A stretch of 64,000 bases of DNA from Polymyxa betae (taxonomy: Eukaryota > Endomyxa > Phytomyxea > Plasmodiophorida > Plasmodiophoridae), in the NCBI GenBank assembly GCA_003693705.1, contig RBZT01000578.1, positions 124,001-188,000 on the forward strand, read 5' to 3'. Made by a program: the position numbers and the translations under genes. Within the stretch, counting starts at the first letter, position 1, and each line of letters begins with the position of its first letter. Below, piece after piece: positions 13,311 to 25,587 of this stretch. Under the pieces are notes generated by a model, which was not told the origin of the DNA, made no database searches, and was given only the letters and a program-made list of their open reading frames with translations.

Positions 13311-13761
13311 ACAAATGTCCGCGCACTACGTTCGGACTTATTTCTGCGAGTCTATTTATAGAACTTACTAAATCCAAACGTATGATTTGCGAAAATTAAA
13401 ATGGTTCAAGAGGTATCCCTGAAAGTACAGCACAGAGAGGCAGCTAGGGTTAGGTGGTCCGTGATGGTTCCACATCGCTCACTCAGAGCGAACCATATGT
13501 TTGAACAAATGCTCACAGAAATTTCAGGAACGGATTGTCTCATTGTTCGCGCGCTGACACACAATATGCAGCTACCCAATTGAAGACAGGTGATGCCATT
13601 GCGATTTGCTGAAACTAAGAGCCGAATATCTGATTATTGCCCGATTTAAGTATTCACAGACCCTGAACTGTTCATATCCCTCGACCATCTGGCACCAACT
13701 GGATCCAGGTGTTATTACCAATCGCAACAAACCACATTGAAGTTCGACTAGTGGTTGTGAT
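13311..13761. other. Spacer after tandem repeat
   Basis: No gene supported. The short frame 13401-13583 has no recognisable content. The TIMELESS stop codon lies at 13762. Confidence 0.5.
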
Positions 13762-16700
13762 TTATTCGTCACCTAAGCCGTCTTGTGGCTTTTCAGTCTC
13801 TAAGTGTTCTTGGGACATTTCGATCTCTAAACCGACTGGGGGCCTTGCAACACACGAGTCAGTTATGGCTTCACAGATGCGTCTTGTCATGGGAAACAAT
13901 GCCTCAACCACCAAGGACCTGGCAATGTGTTAAAGCTTTTAAACTTAAGCCAGCGGAATAACCAGCAACGTACCGATGAGTCTGAGCAGTTTTGAAAAAA
14001 TCTCGCACCGCGAACTTCGCGAAATCTCTTAGCGCTCGAAACGATGGACTCTTACGGATCGAAACATCGCTGAGAATTTCATGGAACACTACAAGATAAG
14101 GCACCTGAGTCATAATTTCTTTAGAAAAAAACTAGTAAAATATCGAACCGAGTCAACACACTCGGAAAACCATCGGAACTAACGACTGCCCAAATGTGAT
14201 CTTATGCAGAACCGTGATAGCAGACTTATTCAGCGAATCATCATTGATTTTATAATCCTTCACCACTTGCATAATGTTGGATATTACCTGTATACTAATG
14301 TGAATGGTCGTTTAGATAAGTCGAACAGCATCCCCGGACCTGAGGTTGAATGCATTTTTGTAGCCAAGATGTGACTTCAACATCTCGATTAAACTCGAAA
14401 TCGTCATCCAATTCTGAGTCCTCTTCCTCGTTGTCGAGGTCGACAGGCTTCCGCTTGCGGCGTTTTTTAGGTTTACGATCACAAACAACATTGGAAGTTC
14501 GATCTAGAGCTTTAAGCTGGAAATACGAAGTTTCAATCAGGAGATTCAATATCCTAATCTGATCAGAATGGTTCCACATTTGGCGAGATTTTGCACCTCT
14601 TAGGGACATTTTTGGCGTTATATCTCTTTAGCAAGTTGGGAAGTGAAAACCGACATTCTTGGTGGTAGTTGATTTGCAATATCAATTCAGAAGCATGATC
14701 ATGGTCTCCTTTATCAGAATATTCGCAGACGCTTCTTAGCTGAACACATCCTCAGTCCCAATTGTTGATGGAAACGGTGGCCCTCATACCAATTCCTTGT
14801 ATAGTCGAACTGAACTTTCAATGACATCCCAATCTATGTTCGCCGCTGACCTCTATAGAATTGTTGGGCAGTGCCCGATATTCACTTGCACTTTCTTACT
14901 GCTACAAACTTGCAAGTATCGTCAAGATAATCAAATTCGAAACAGACTGCGACGTTGTCTAGAGAGAATTTGGCTTCCGATGCATTTTGCTGCGACTGTA
15001 GCACTCGGTTGAACGATAGAAAGAAAGCAAGTACTTGATAGAACTGAGACACAAACTGGCGCATCTCCTTTGGCATGATTTCGTCTGGAGCGAAACTCAA
15101 AAGGGCCACCCGCTGCACAAATCAAAGTGAATTGTTACCATGAATGCTTGTCTGAACCCATTTCTCTTCGAACAGTTGGAATGCGAAAGCTTCAAGAATC
15201 AGTTTGACAATGAAGCATAAACCATGAAAGAAATACCATTAAATCCAGATGACCAAAGACCGCTGGTAAATTCTAGGAGCGTTTTTGGAACTTCATCGTT
15301 CAGATAAACTCGGCGGTTTCTGATCTGATATTGAATTTCAGTCAGAGCCATCCATCATTCTGAGCCCGATCGTTCCTTACAATCAGAGTTTTAGGGTGTT
15401 CAAAACAGGGCTTCGAGCGTTCCAGAACTGATTGAAAACGCGTTCCTGTTTTGCAGATGTCACTGCACTAACGAGAACGCTTCAAGCCAATCACCTCCCA
15501 CTGAAGCGACCTTGACGACACCGCCAAACCGGGAATGCCTACTGGCACGATTCCTAATAGCCAGTAAGCTTAAGGCGATCGGCATTGCAAGAAAGGAGAA
15601 TTACTGCAACGCAGTGGATCGCATTTTTTCAACTTCAAGCAATCTTTGTACAGTCGCCTAAGCACAAAATTCTATCTGATCCATCAAACAGCAGAAAACC
15701 GACCCACCCCCGATCGGTCATCTGGATCCAGAAGTGATTCAGGAGTTTCCTTTTCAATAATGTAGTAAATGCAGCTGAGCAGAGTCAACATCAGGTTTTT
15801 GTCTGGATCGATTTTGTCGGCATAACAAATTCTGCCGATCTCCGTTTCTGCAAGATAACGAATGCAATCCAGGATGTTATCCTACAAGCAATCCGTGTCA
15901 GTACCAAAGGAGTGACGAACTCGTAGGCACCTTCTTGAACACAAGAATGCAACGATCATGTAAACTTTCGAAGATGTTATTGGCAGATGTAGCACTCGGT
16001 TTGTCATCAGGAACTGCCAGGACCTAATTGTGATGCGTTGAACTGGAATATCAGAAAACCCCAATCAGAGGTCACCGTTTTGAAGAAAACGATTGTCGTT
16101 AGAAGAAGCTGTCGTTCCTCTGGAGTTCTTTCACTAAGGAATTATCTCAGTAGCCGATTTATGAATCAAATGGAGGTGCCCAGTACGTTGTGTCCTTTTC
16201 GATGATGTCTCGAATGTTGTGCATAATGACCGCAAAGGCGTTGGATGTGATTAGCGCCTGTTTGTAAACTTGCAGGAAATGAGTCCGATTGAATGTCAAC
16301 CAGCACCCAGAATCGACAGGTTTCATCATTAAACCCATTATCGACACTAATAAATAGAAATAAGCGCAGATCATTGGCAAATGTTCGACATCCTACAGAG
16401 GACGACAAAGAGCTCTTGGTTGCAATATTCGCCAACAAACAGTGGTATGAATGCGTTCTGCATTGCTGCATAATTGCCTAGATGAAGCCTAGTTCGATCC
16501 TTTGGAGATGAGTTCAGTAAAGATCTCCAGATTTCGTGCAATTGCTCTGCACATACGATATGATTAGCTTGTGGTTGAAGCTATCAGACTTACCCATGCA
16601 TCCTGGCTTAGGAATGAACCTTCCAGTATCATCGACCGAACCAATTGCTTGAATGCAGGACAGCATTGCCTGTTTTTCCTCCTTAACACAGTCCGAGCTC

Positions 16701-16867
16701 ATATTAACCTGCTCTTCATGACTGCCGACAGAACGTGAGCCGATACTTTCCGATTCGTAATGCTCATCGTCAAATTTGGGTTTTACAACGGGTCGATCAA
16801 GCGCGGGCTCAGGCCTGACATTTTCTATGTCTGAGGGATATTGTAGAGATTGGGGTTCCTTCTTCAT
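13762..16867 (-). CDS. TIMELESS: TIMELESS / Tof1-Swi1 replication fork protection protein
   Basis: Travels with the replisome as the Timeless-Tipin fork protection complex. It is a gene of more than a dozen exons. Exons I placed include 16867-16594, a second starting 16546, 15112-14886, 14850-14790, 14739-14597, 14553-14340, 14287-14162, 14104-13974 and 13918-13762. Hallmarks in order are the N-terminal SCIQAIGSVDDTGRFIPKPGC, THFLQVYKQAL, FYQVLAFFLSFNR, LIETSYFQLKALDR followed by a KKRRKRK plus acidic tract, WLQKCIQPQ, and VFHEILSDVS near the C-terminus. The C-terminal exons align to animal TIMELESS over about 70 residues without gaps when joined as given. Exons between 15130 and 16390 are not all resolved. 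Confidence 0.85.
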
Positions 16868-17240
16868 GGCCTGATATTAATGAATTGCACGCACTACGCG
16901 CCTCTGAAGAAACCCTAAACCCTGCATCGACTGATAATGTTTCACTTTGCAGTTTATGGCAATGTTCAAGCCCATTCATTGATACAAGGTGGTCGATTGG
17001 TCCTCACAAGGAGTGAATTCTGCACTGCATCTCCAATTGTCGCAAGCTCACCATGGCCTCAATGGTCAATTGGTTTTGTAATAAGAAAAAGATAAAATAA
17101 AAAAGTTGAAATTTTTGTTGGAAAGTCCGTGATGGAGGGAGATATATGGAATACATTTCGCCTGATCACCGACCACCGTAGTGCCTACCTGCACACTTTT
17201 TATCATCCAACAAACTGGTTTCCAATCTTTACTTTGGCGA
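16868..17240. promoter_or_regulatory. Divergent TIMELESS/ING promoter with telo-box
   Basis: AAACCCTAAACCCT at 16910-16923 reads AGGGTTTAGGGTTT toward TIMELESS, 43 nt before its ATG. It has the same orientation and similar distance as the copy before the RRM gene at 3223. No open frame is supported in the gap. Confidence 0.5.
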
Positions 17241-18036
17241 ATGGATTTGCATACTGTACAGCATCTACCTCCAAATCCCGTCGAAGTTGCAGAAGTTGCT
17301 GAAATTTGTGCCAATGATCTTCGAAGGTGGGGCGTGTATTCTTGTTCCAATGTATTCGTGATTTATCCGGTTGCAGTAAATTGCAAGAAATTGGTGAATT
17401 AGATGAACAATGTTCGAGTTTGACAGAGCCGTGGGATTCAGATAAAAAAAGGCGTTTATTGGATCTTTCAAGGATTAAAATGGAGTTAGCTAATCAAGGC
17501 TATGAGGTTCGAGTGCTCTTCATGCTTCACTAACTGTTTATTTGTTGTTTGCAGGCGGTAGAACGCTGTATTCGCGAAATCGATAAAAATTTAGAGTCAG
17601 CGGAAACCGTGATTCGAAGCAGGTTATTCTGCCTAAGAGGTTCACTAAAATTTCAACGCGATTGCTTCTTTGCTAAAATAATTCAGGAGTTGCTTCGGTA
17701 CGGAAATCGGCACACGAAATCGCACCAGCCGAAGAAGACTTGGCCAAATCGGTTGACGAATATCCCAGCGAGCCTGTTTACTGTACCTGTCGGAAAGTCC
17801 AATTCGGCAATGTAAGTTTCGCCATCGCTAGATGGATGATTGTAAATAGTTTGTAGATGATAGCCTGTGATGACGATTCGTGTGAGATTGAATGGTATCA
17901 CTACGATTGTGTTGGCCTGAAGACGGCGCCCAAAGGCAAGTGGTACTGTCCAGCATGCAGGTCGAAGCGCTCAACCATACACACTCACCCGAAAACACCT
18001 GGGTCGATTCGCGGTCGACGCCGGCGACATTCTTAA
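17241..18036 (+). CDS. ING: ING-family PHD-finger protein (H3K4me3 reader)
   Basis: Exons 17241..17326, 17377..17506, 17555..17639, 17687..17811 and 17857..18036 sum to 606 nt (201 aa). The N-terminal ING dimerisation helices are present in the first 80 residues. The C-terminal PHD finger has the C4HC3 set: CTC, then [18 protein letters not shown], then WYCPAC, with the aromatic-cage residues Y (PVYCTC), M (NMIACDDD) and W (EWYHYDC) of the ING2 type. ING proteins bring histone acetyltransferase or deacetylase complexes to H3K4me3. The basic tail RGRRRRHS may bind phosphoinositides as in ING2. A further N-terminal exon cannot be excluded. Confidence 0.9.
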
Positions 18037-18129
18037 ATTGTAATTTTTTGTCACTTAAAATAAGCTAAATAATTATTATTTGTAAACCGGGACGCTGGAG
18101 ACCTTTCCCGATTAGCTGATTAAGTTTAT

Positions 18130-18500
18130 TTACCGGATCATATCGGTGTCATCGTGACGATTGGGCGGCTGTGGCGATCCTTTCTCAACAGCGCTGGACG
18201 ACTTTTTTGTCGGAGCACTCAACAAGAAAAAGACGAATGCAACGAATATCAGAATGACGAGCATCTGCGAGCTGGTCACCTGGTCACCACTCATATTTGC
18301 TGGAGTCGTGAAAGCATGTGAAGGGGGAACCCCATTTCCAGATATTAAGCGCTGCTCTCCCACCTAGCATGAACATCAACTTACATACTGTCATAGCCGA
18401 AACATGCTGCCTGTACATTCTGCATAATTCCATTGAAGTTGGCGGCTTGCGATTGCAGGAACTGACGCAGGCATTCGCAGATGTTCTCGGGTAAATCCAT
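18130..18500 (-). CDS. SMIM14-like small single-pass membrane protein
   Basis: Exons 18500-18389 and 18299-18130 give 93 aa. The N-terminal half has ENICECLRQFLQSQ and AACFGYD. One hydrophobic helix (MLVILIFVAFVFFLL) is followed by a basic, Pro/Ser-rich cytosolic tail (SAPTKKSSS). Layout, length and the SGD..S..MILV pattern resemble animal SMIM14, an ER protein. A CRE palindrome TGACGTCA lies 68 nt before the ATG (18568-18575). The splice choice (gtatgt ... ctccag) is my preference among several. Confidence 0.55.
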
Positions 18501-18771
18501 CACTGAATTGACAGAATTGATCGATTTGGGTCGGGAAGAACGAGTTTGGTAAAGGCTGACGTATTGTTGACGTCACGCCCCTGGAATCACTTTAGATTAA
18601 TTTAAAGCATCAAAACATCGACTGTTTTACTACTGAATTCTGGCTGTGCTTGTTCGAAGCCGATTCGCATTAGTACGTAGATTACAGCCGATTGATCCCC
18701 ACGATATCTACTAAGGCCAGCCGTTTTCCCATATATATTAAATAATCAGTAAGAAATAAATAGTACAACTG

Positions 18772-19856
18772 TTAATCAGCGAACATCTCGTTGGACGACC
18801 AGTAATTCTCATCACCGATTCCCCACATGATGGTGTCATGAGCTTCTAGTTTGCCGTTCCTTTGAGGCTCACTATAACCAGGATGATTCAGAATCAGGCT
18901 CGGGGGCGGCAACGTATTCGTCATGATTCGTACGTAATGGTTGGGCATGGGATACGCAGGCGCTTGCTGTTGCTGACCTTCAACATGATACGGCATGGGA
19001 TATGGTTCAATAGCTACAGCAGGGGATGGTCCTGGGAACATATTGAAATCGCCACATATAGCTGGTAGGCCACCCGCTGATGGCGGTCGCTCCTGTTTGG
19101 TCTTGGTCAGACGCTTCCATGGAGGTAGGGATGGATTCGTCCGATCAAAAGGACGTCGATTCTCCCTTTCTTTTTCCAGGATGCTTTCGGTTTTCCATCG
19201 CTGCAAAGATATATGCAGAACGGATGGCTGGAAATATAATTTACACTTCTTGCCGTACCTAATCGAAAATGAGTCGACATGACAAATATCGATACTAAAG
19301 TATACCATGATTTCTGTGCTGATGGTAGCAGACTGAGAGCTTTATCAGTGACCAGAAAATGTGACTTGGCAAAAGATTTTGTGATGAGGTATTTAGGTTG
19401 GCATTTTGTACATATTCGCAGACGAAGAGATTCTATGGCGTCTAGGCCCACTTTTCCAAGTGCCACCTTACTTGTGCTGAACGACTTATCAGTATGAGAA
19501 GTGCTAGCTAGAAGCAAGTACCATTGACGTCCACAGAACTGACATCGCGATCTTTTAATCAGCACGACCTGTTTGCGAGGACAGAGCTTCCTTTCGATTT
19601 TCAAGAAACTATCGCGAACAGCAGCCGGCCAATTTTGTATGATTTGATTCAGGATAGTCAACCATAGGTCGTCCTGCATGGTGACTTCTTGCATCAGTTT
19701 GGATACAAGTATGATCGAAGAGCTAAGGTCGAGTTCGTCCAAGAACGACAAGATCTTCAAGATCAGCGAGTAACCAAGTATGTCAAACGACTGCAGTTTT
19801 CGCGGTTGTAATACTGGATCCAGCTGCATACAGAATGGAACGTCTCCAGCCTGCAT
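18772..19856 (-). CDS. F-box-like protein with Cys-pair insert
   Basis: Exons 19856-19522, 19470-19306 and 19258-18772 total 987 nt (328 aa). Residues 20-70 match an F-box (ILGYSLILKILSFLDELDLS ... DLWLTIL), which would bind Skp1 in an SCF ubiquitin ligase. A short zinc-like segment follows: CQFCGRQC, then about 20 residues, then CTKC. The second Cys of the first pair is created only by splicing. The C-terminal third is Pro/Gln-rich and looks disordered. No LRR, WD40 or Kelch repeats are seen, so the substrate-binding mode is unknown. Confidence 0.7.
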
Positions 19857-20412
19857 TCAATAGGCTTGGGACATGTCAGTAATAGGCAATGCCACGCAGG
19901 GTCAACTCACCGATTCTGGGTGGCGAGTGCAAACCCGGGGGGCCGCCCTCGATGATAATACTCAAAGCACTGAGTGGCAGTCTGGGGATTACGTCGTCGT
20001 CACGCCACGTCGCACAGGGATATGCGTGGCCCAGTTGCGCGTCGAGCTATTTTTAGGGAATGGTCACTTTGGGACCGCTTGTGCTTGACTTGTGGGGGCT
20101 CTCCACCACTGGCGACACGGTCAAGTCAGCCCACCAAGGGCCAAGGCACCCCTATTTCATACACTGAATCATTAACCTTACCGCGTTTTTGGTTTCGTAG
20201 GGATACCAAGAACTTACGTGGATGAGCACTTGGGTAAATGCATCCACTGACTAGAACCTTTGCATAATGCGACGTGCGAAATTTTTGTTACAAAAAAGCA
20301 TAGCTGTCTTAATATCATTCTAACTGAGAATTACTGAGAAACAAATTAAAAATGTGAAAATAGCGTTTGAGCAGTTGAGCAGATACACTGAAAGCCAACA
20401 GTTTCATTACGA
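19857..20412. other. Intergenic region
   Basis: Contains a weak 71-codon frame at 19873-20088 without recognisable content, followed by AT-rich sequence leading to the next start codon. Confidence 0.4.
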
Positions 20413-20654
20413 ATGTCGTCTGCGCAAAAGATCGTCCTAATTACATTGGGAGTCGTTTCTGTTGGAGGTGCCGTCGGCTTGTTAAATGCCAGGCATGATC
20501 CGCATTTCAGAGAGGAGGTAAGAGTTAACCTCACAGTAAATGCAAAGCAAGCAAACTCTTGCCTTAGGGGCGAAATCTGCAAGCGATCTTGACCCAACAT
20601 GTTGCGCCATCATCGTCCGGGCAATCAGCATCCCAGCAACGACCGAGCTCTTGA
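20413..20654 (+). CDS. Small single-pass membrane protein, possibly mitochondrial (PET117-like?)
   Basis: Exons 20413..20517 and 20568..20654 give 63 aa. MSSAQKIVLITLGVVSVGGA is a short N-terminal signal-anchor, followed by a charged segment and a Ser/Gln-rich end. The N-terminus resembles the cytochrome oxidase assembly factor PET117, but the C-terminal half does not. The intron has good GT/AG ends (gtaaga, ccttag). Small size and lack of strong homology keep confidence low. Confidence 0.45.
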
Positions 20655-20913
20655 TAGAAACGCAGTTGCCAAATCATTTCTAATACAAATCTCGTGTCTT
20701 CGTGAGGATGTATTTTACCAAACAGCAAGAATCGAGAGGAGTGTTTGTCGTTATTTTTGTTTTGAGACTTCCCGTGATGTTGTGCCTGGGATTAAGCATC
20801 AAACCAAACATCATCAGTGATGAGAAGGACGCCTATTAGACCAAGTGTATTATATATATATCTATACCAGATCTCCTTGCTTCATTCTTCATTTCGCAAA
20901 CAACGTGGCGGTT

Positions 20914-22421
20914 TTATTCTCTATTCTGCTGGGTGACTCGGCGAACGGAGATTGTATAACGCTCTTTTGCTGCAGCGATCTCGTCTTTTAGCGTTTTTAA
21001 CTCGACTTTTTTTGATTCGAAATCCTGTACAAGAAGTGGGCTGCCCACAAAGCCTTGACGCTGTTTGAGTTTGGCTGTCTCGACTCTCAAACGATCTCGT
21101 ATACGTTTGGTTTTCGTCATTTGGTCTCGCTTGCTTTGCAAATCCCTATCTAGAGCAGTGAACTTGTCTTTTAGGACATGGTTTTCTTGTTCAATAAATT
21201 CAATCTTCTCTTTGATATGGGTGAGGACCTGAACTGTGGTGGTTATTTTCTTTTTCAGCTTATGTAAATCGTCGTTTCTCTCTTCGATTTTCTCATTCAG
21301 CGTCTGATTTTCAATTTTCAATTGTTCAAAGTCGATCAGATGAAGTCCCTCGGTAAGTTGTTCTTTCTGCTTGACAGCCTCCTCTTGCTTTTTAAGCTGA
21401 TTCCGAAAGTGAATATGCTTCAATCTCAAGCTCTCGAGTTCACGGTCATGCTCAAGCTCCATTGCCTCAAGTTTTTCCATTTTCTTCATCGAGATAGTGG
21501 CCCCCGTTCGGTTAAAAACTGCAGCTTTGCATAATTCTCTTTTAAACTGTTTAAAGCTTTCCGTAAGTTCAGCTGCATTTTCATCTTCTTCATCCAGCAT
21601 GCGATTCAGCCGAGTAATTTTTGAATTGAAGGTATCTTGTTTGGATTTGAACACATTGTAGAGTTCAGCAACACGATTTAAACTTTCAGTGTATTGCCGG
21701 TTGGATTCCCCGGCATCACCATTAACTGCATGAGAAGCACCAGCTGGAAAACTGGACCCGTATTTCATTTTTGCAAGTTTAGATTGAAGCCTCCAACCAT
21801 CCTCTGTTAGTTGAGTGAGTTCATCAATCGCTTCCCGAAGCATGCGCCGCAGCGTTAGTACATTTTCAGGAACCGGCTTGGCTGGCTCAGCTGGGGTGCT
21901 GGCTGAGGGTGATGTCTGCTTGGCTGGTTCAGCTGAAGTGCTGGTTGAAGGTGATGGCTGCCTGGTTGGTTCAGCTGGAGGGCTGTCGGCAGGCGATGGC
22001 TGCTTGGCAGGCTCAGCTGAGGTTGAAGGTGGTAATTGCTCGAGTGGTTCAGCTGGATTGCTGGTCGAAGGTGGTTCGGCTGTTTCAGCTGAAGCGTCAG
22101 TTGACCGCGATATAAGCTCAACTGGCTCAGCTGAAGTGATAATTGAAGGTGAAAACTCCAACTCTACAGGGTTTGCCGACTCAAATGGCAGTTCGGACGA
22201 GAGTTTTCGTTCAACTTGATCAACAGGCTCAACATCATCTGAGGCAACAGGAGAGGGCGATAAAGGTAAGGCTTCATTAGATGCTACGTCAATTACAGGA
22301 GATGGCAAAGTCGACTCAGATTGTTCTGGCTCGAGATCCTCGAGATCCTCGAGGTCCTCGGCAATCTCTTCATCAAGCTCAGTTTCGTCAAGGTCTTGGT
22401 CCTGGTCAGGTACTTCATCCA
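20914..22421 (-). CDS. CCDC96: CCDC96/CFAP184-like ciliary coiled-coil protein
   Basis: Single-exon gene, about 502 aa from the Met of MDEVPDQDQD; an upstream in-frame start at 22455 is possible. It has an acidic N-terminus, then about seven imperfect Ser/Pro/Ala-rich repeats of the type SAEPAKQPSP at residues 115-190, then about 300 residues of coiled coil ending QEN.LK...ALDRDLQSKR and KLKQRQGFVGSP. This matches CCDC96 (acidic/repetitive N-terminus plus the CCDC113/CCDC96 coiled-coil domain), which with CCDC113 links axonemal structures between radial spokes and the N-DRC. Its presence argues for a motile flagellum. Confidence 0.75.
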
Positions 22422-22828
22422 TAGAACGGAAATGCGCCAAGATTCTTTGGAACAACTATCGATAATGGGTCAAAATTGGTACCGTTTAGGTAATACCAAT
22501 AGGAACATCTCAGCTCCGGTGTCAACGTGGCTAACCACCAATTTTGCATCTGCAATGTAATCTTCCATCAAAACCTGTAAATGCTGAAAGATTAGGGAGA
22601 GTTAGGTGAGCGGAGCCCCTCTGTGCTGTGTAACATAGATCACGTGTGAACCTGGTCGGTAGCAATATCGAGGGGCCCAAGCCCATGATGTCACATAGAT
22701 GCGAGAAGACTCACATACGGACATATTTACTTGAACACTAGCGCCTATCCTTGTTTGCGCGTCTCATTATCTTTCTGTTGACATTGTCGCTCTCTTCTCA
22801 CGCCTAGTTTGCTTGCACTGGGAGAACC
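22422..22828. other. Intergenic region upstream of VDAC and CCDC96
   Basis: Holds a CACGTG E-box near 22638 and no supportable reading frame. It serves as the divergent promoter of CCDC96 and VDAC. Confidence 0.4.
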
Positions 22829-23851
22829 ATGTCGGATCCGGTCAAGACCCCAGAAGCTAAGCCAGCGAAGAAATCCGTTCCGGTTTTCTTCAAGGATTTC
22901 GGCAAAGCCGTCAACGGTAATGCTGTACAATGCGCGCCGTCCACGATCTGCTCAGCTGAGTTTATCCAGATATCTTGAAGCCATCAAAGTTCGATCTCGG
23001 CAAACAGCTAGAAGTCAAAACAAAGACTAAGAACGGCATTGTATGCTTTTGTCTCAGTTTTGATCTTTGGCAACCCTTTGATAATTTTGCAGAGCTTCAT
23101 TGCTTCAAGCACTTTCCTAGATGAGGATGCGCCTGGCAAACTGGTCGTGAAGTCCAATGTTTGCAAATCGACCGATTTCGAGGGCGAACTTCACACCAGC
23201 GGCAAATTCACTGGAAAAATCATTTCAGAGAAACTCGCACCTGGTCTGAAGGTGACTGCCAGTAATGAATCTATGCCCAGCAAAGGCTCCAGTCTTCATG
23301 TATTAGAATCGCTATATGCGCGAAACAACCTGGCGTCGTCTTTAACTGTTACAAGCAACCTAGGGAAGGATTACAAATTGGATGGATCTGTAGTGTTTGG
23401 CTACGAGGGCATTGCTGTCGGTGGTCAGGGTACATACAAGGATAATGTACTGATCGACTATAATGGTGGTGCCGAGTACGCTGGTGAGGACTTCACCTTC
23501 ACCGTCAAAACCACAAACAAGGCTGACAAAGTCACCGCCTCTTACTCCCATGTTCTGAGCCCCCTTACCACGGTTATCGGTTCATTCAGCTACGATTTTG
23601 GAAAATCCAGCCCTGGAAAAGAATTCTCGATTGGTGGCTCATACAAGATGGATGATGTCTCCAGTGTAACCTCTGTGTATACAACTAAGGGACAGCAGGC
23701 CTTCCTGTCCGCATTATACGAGGTCAAAATCCAGCCGACCACCCAACTGTCTCTGTCTTCAATTGTCGACCTTCACGAAGCTCTTTACCCAGGTAGCGTT
23801 TCCCGTACCGGCCCAGGTGTGCGATTCGGAATCAAGCTCACTCTTGGTTAA
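22829..23851 (+). CDS. VDAC: Mitochondrial porin VDAC
   Basis: Outer-membrane voltage-dependent anion channel for metabolites and ATP. Exons 22829..22916, 22970..23040 and 23093..23851 total 918 nt (305 aa), slightly longer than the usual 280 because of a Lys/Pro-rich N-terminus (KTPEAKPAKKSVPVFF). The core shows the N-terminal helix (DFGKAVNDIL), alternating beta-strands throughout, and an end R.GPGVRFGIKLTLG corresponding to the eukaryotic porin C-terminal beta-signal. Both introns are short (52-53 nt). Confidence 0.92.
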
Positions 23852-24242
23852 ATTTCCCACACATTTGATTACATAGTATGATTTAGTAAGGTTGTAATAC
23901 ATCACGTGATTGTGGTGATATAGAATTTGAGATTGTCAACAAGTGCAGTGATTACTGTACATGGAATTTCAGACTCTTTTTAGAAACAGAACAGACGGTC
24001 GGGTCTGGTTTGGCACCTTAGTAAATGTTAAATCTGGTAGTATGGAAATGACAGGGAGATGATCGAATTTCAAAACAAAGTCATATTTATTGACAAAGCA
24101 ATTCCAAAACAAGAACTGAAACGCGTCTACGAAATAATTGCAAAAAAACAGTTCCGCCATACTGATTAATTGTGTCGGTCAGTTCGAGAGGGTCTGGCTC
24201 TTCCATTGGATCCAATCCCGATTCTTTGATAACCATGTCCAG
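23852..24242. other. Convergent intergenic spacer
   Basis: Lies between the 3' ends of VDAC and MLF. ATCACGTGAT, a 10-bp palindrome, occurs near 23902. No coding sequence is supported. Confidence 0.5.
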
Positions 24243-25087
24243 TCAAACTTCGAGCATCGTCTAAAAGATCAGGTGTGAAAGTGACTGAATACCATACTCC
24301 TTACCTCGTACGAAATCAATGTATGGTTGTTGCGTTCGACGGCCAGCGATATTAAACGGCGTCCTCTACGTGAATTTGCTGAAGTGTCGCAAAGCCGATG
24401 TTGAATTACCTCAAAACTCTCTTGATGTTGTCCAGTAGCCGAATCCATGTATCTCTTTCGAGTCTCCAAGTGTCCATCTGGTGCAAGTCGGCTTACACTT
24501 GTTTGCTTTCGAACACGGCCAGAGCTATCCTTAAACGAAATCGTGGAGGATGACGAATATTGTGTGACAGGCGATGGTCGCTGAATGAAGCTCAGCATCA
24601 TTCAAATAGAATACCATTTAGAGGCATACGCGACGCTCTGGAATAGAAGCGGGTGCAATCGTCGAATGAATTTCGTCTGGCTCTTCTACGACGACATTGG
24701 CCCTAGATCGACCTGCTTCCAGGCGATTATCTTCGTCATCTTCACTGCAGATCACCTCTTCAATCTTGGGCGTGGATTGGTTGTGATGGACCGGAGGCTT
24801 CAAGGCAAATTTCAGTACGACGAAAGACCTTTTAGAATGAAAACCCACCTCTCTATCATGACGCGATTCTCGTCGGATTTCAAATCGGTCTCCATTATCG
24901 AGCATATGATGGCGAGGACGGAAGGTCGAGAAGAATGGATCGCTAAGAAATGGATCGTTTCGAAAGAAATCGTCATTAAAACTACACCGTAATCAGCACC
25001 AGAACCAGCTGGGACCCGTCCGGCACCATACAAAGCATCCATGGTTTCCCGCATGGCTGCAAATGGGTCGAACATTCGTCTGGACAT
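24243..25087 (-). CDS. MLF: Myeloid leukemia factor (MLF) family protein
   Basis: Exons 25087-25032, 24981-24849, 24797-24630, 24580-24305 and 24260-24243 total 651 nt (216 aa). The N-terminus has FDPFAAMRETMDALF and NDPFLSDPFFSTFRP, the MLF Asp-Pro-Phe motifs. The C-terminal half has the conserved YSSSSTISF, RVRKQTSVSRLAPDGHLETRK and RDSATG-like block. MLF proteins shuttle between nucleus and cytoplasm and bind 14-3-3, HSP and COP9 partners. The first intron has no in-frame stop for long, so naive ORF calling merges it with exon 1. The last exon is only 18 nt and least certain. Confidence 0.82.
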
Positions 25088-25587
25088 TAGTCTGGTTACG
25101 AATTATGAAAATTACCCAACGAATCTGCGATCGTATCTGGTACTCTCTGCTCAGACGTTAAATATCAGTTGTGGCTGTCTCGGAAGTTTCTTGGTGCCAG
25201 AGTGAAGAACTCGTGACGGTGCTTTTTAGATACACAGCTTTGATGTGAGATGCTCTAAAAATATCAGTGATGTGAACCGATGGGCTAACTCATGGGCGTA
25301 ACCACCGTATAACATCGCTTATCACTGTGCCCGATCGATGGAGATAGTGCAAACTGGCTGAATCAGTGCATTACATCCAGCACTGAAACCCCCTAAACTT
25401 CATTTTCGAATTGCATGCATACACCGCATACCAATCAAGATAACTGAAGACGGGATTTCGTTTGCACTTTTAGAATAACAAAAGTTCACATTTGTTTAGT
25501 TCTAAGTGTGAAGGGATTTGTGATGGGACTGGTCATGCCATCTCGAGACTGAATCTGTTGCTAGACAGCGAAATAGTGACGTACTGA
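25088..25587. other. Intergenic region
   Basis: Divergent spacer between the MLF start and the FYVE-ELMO gene. No gene or RNA is recognised. Confidence 0.5.

Noticed and set aside
21815-22219. 134-codon plus-strand frame, Gly/Ser/Ala-rich
   Set aside because: It is the antisense of the repetitive SAEPAKQ region of CCDC96; its repeats merely mirror that gene.
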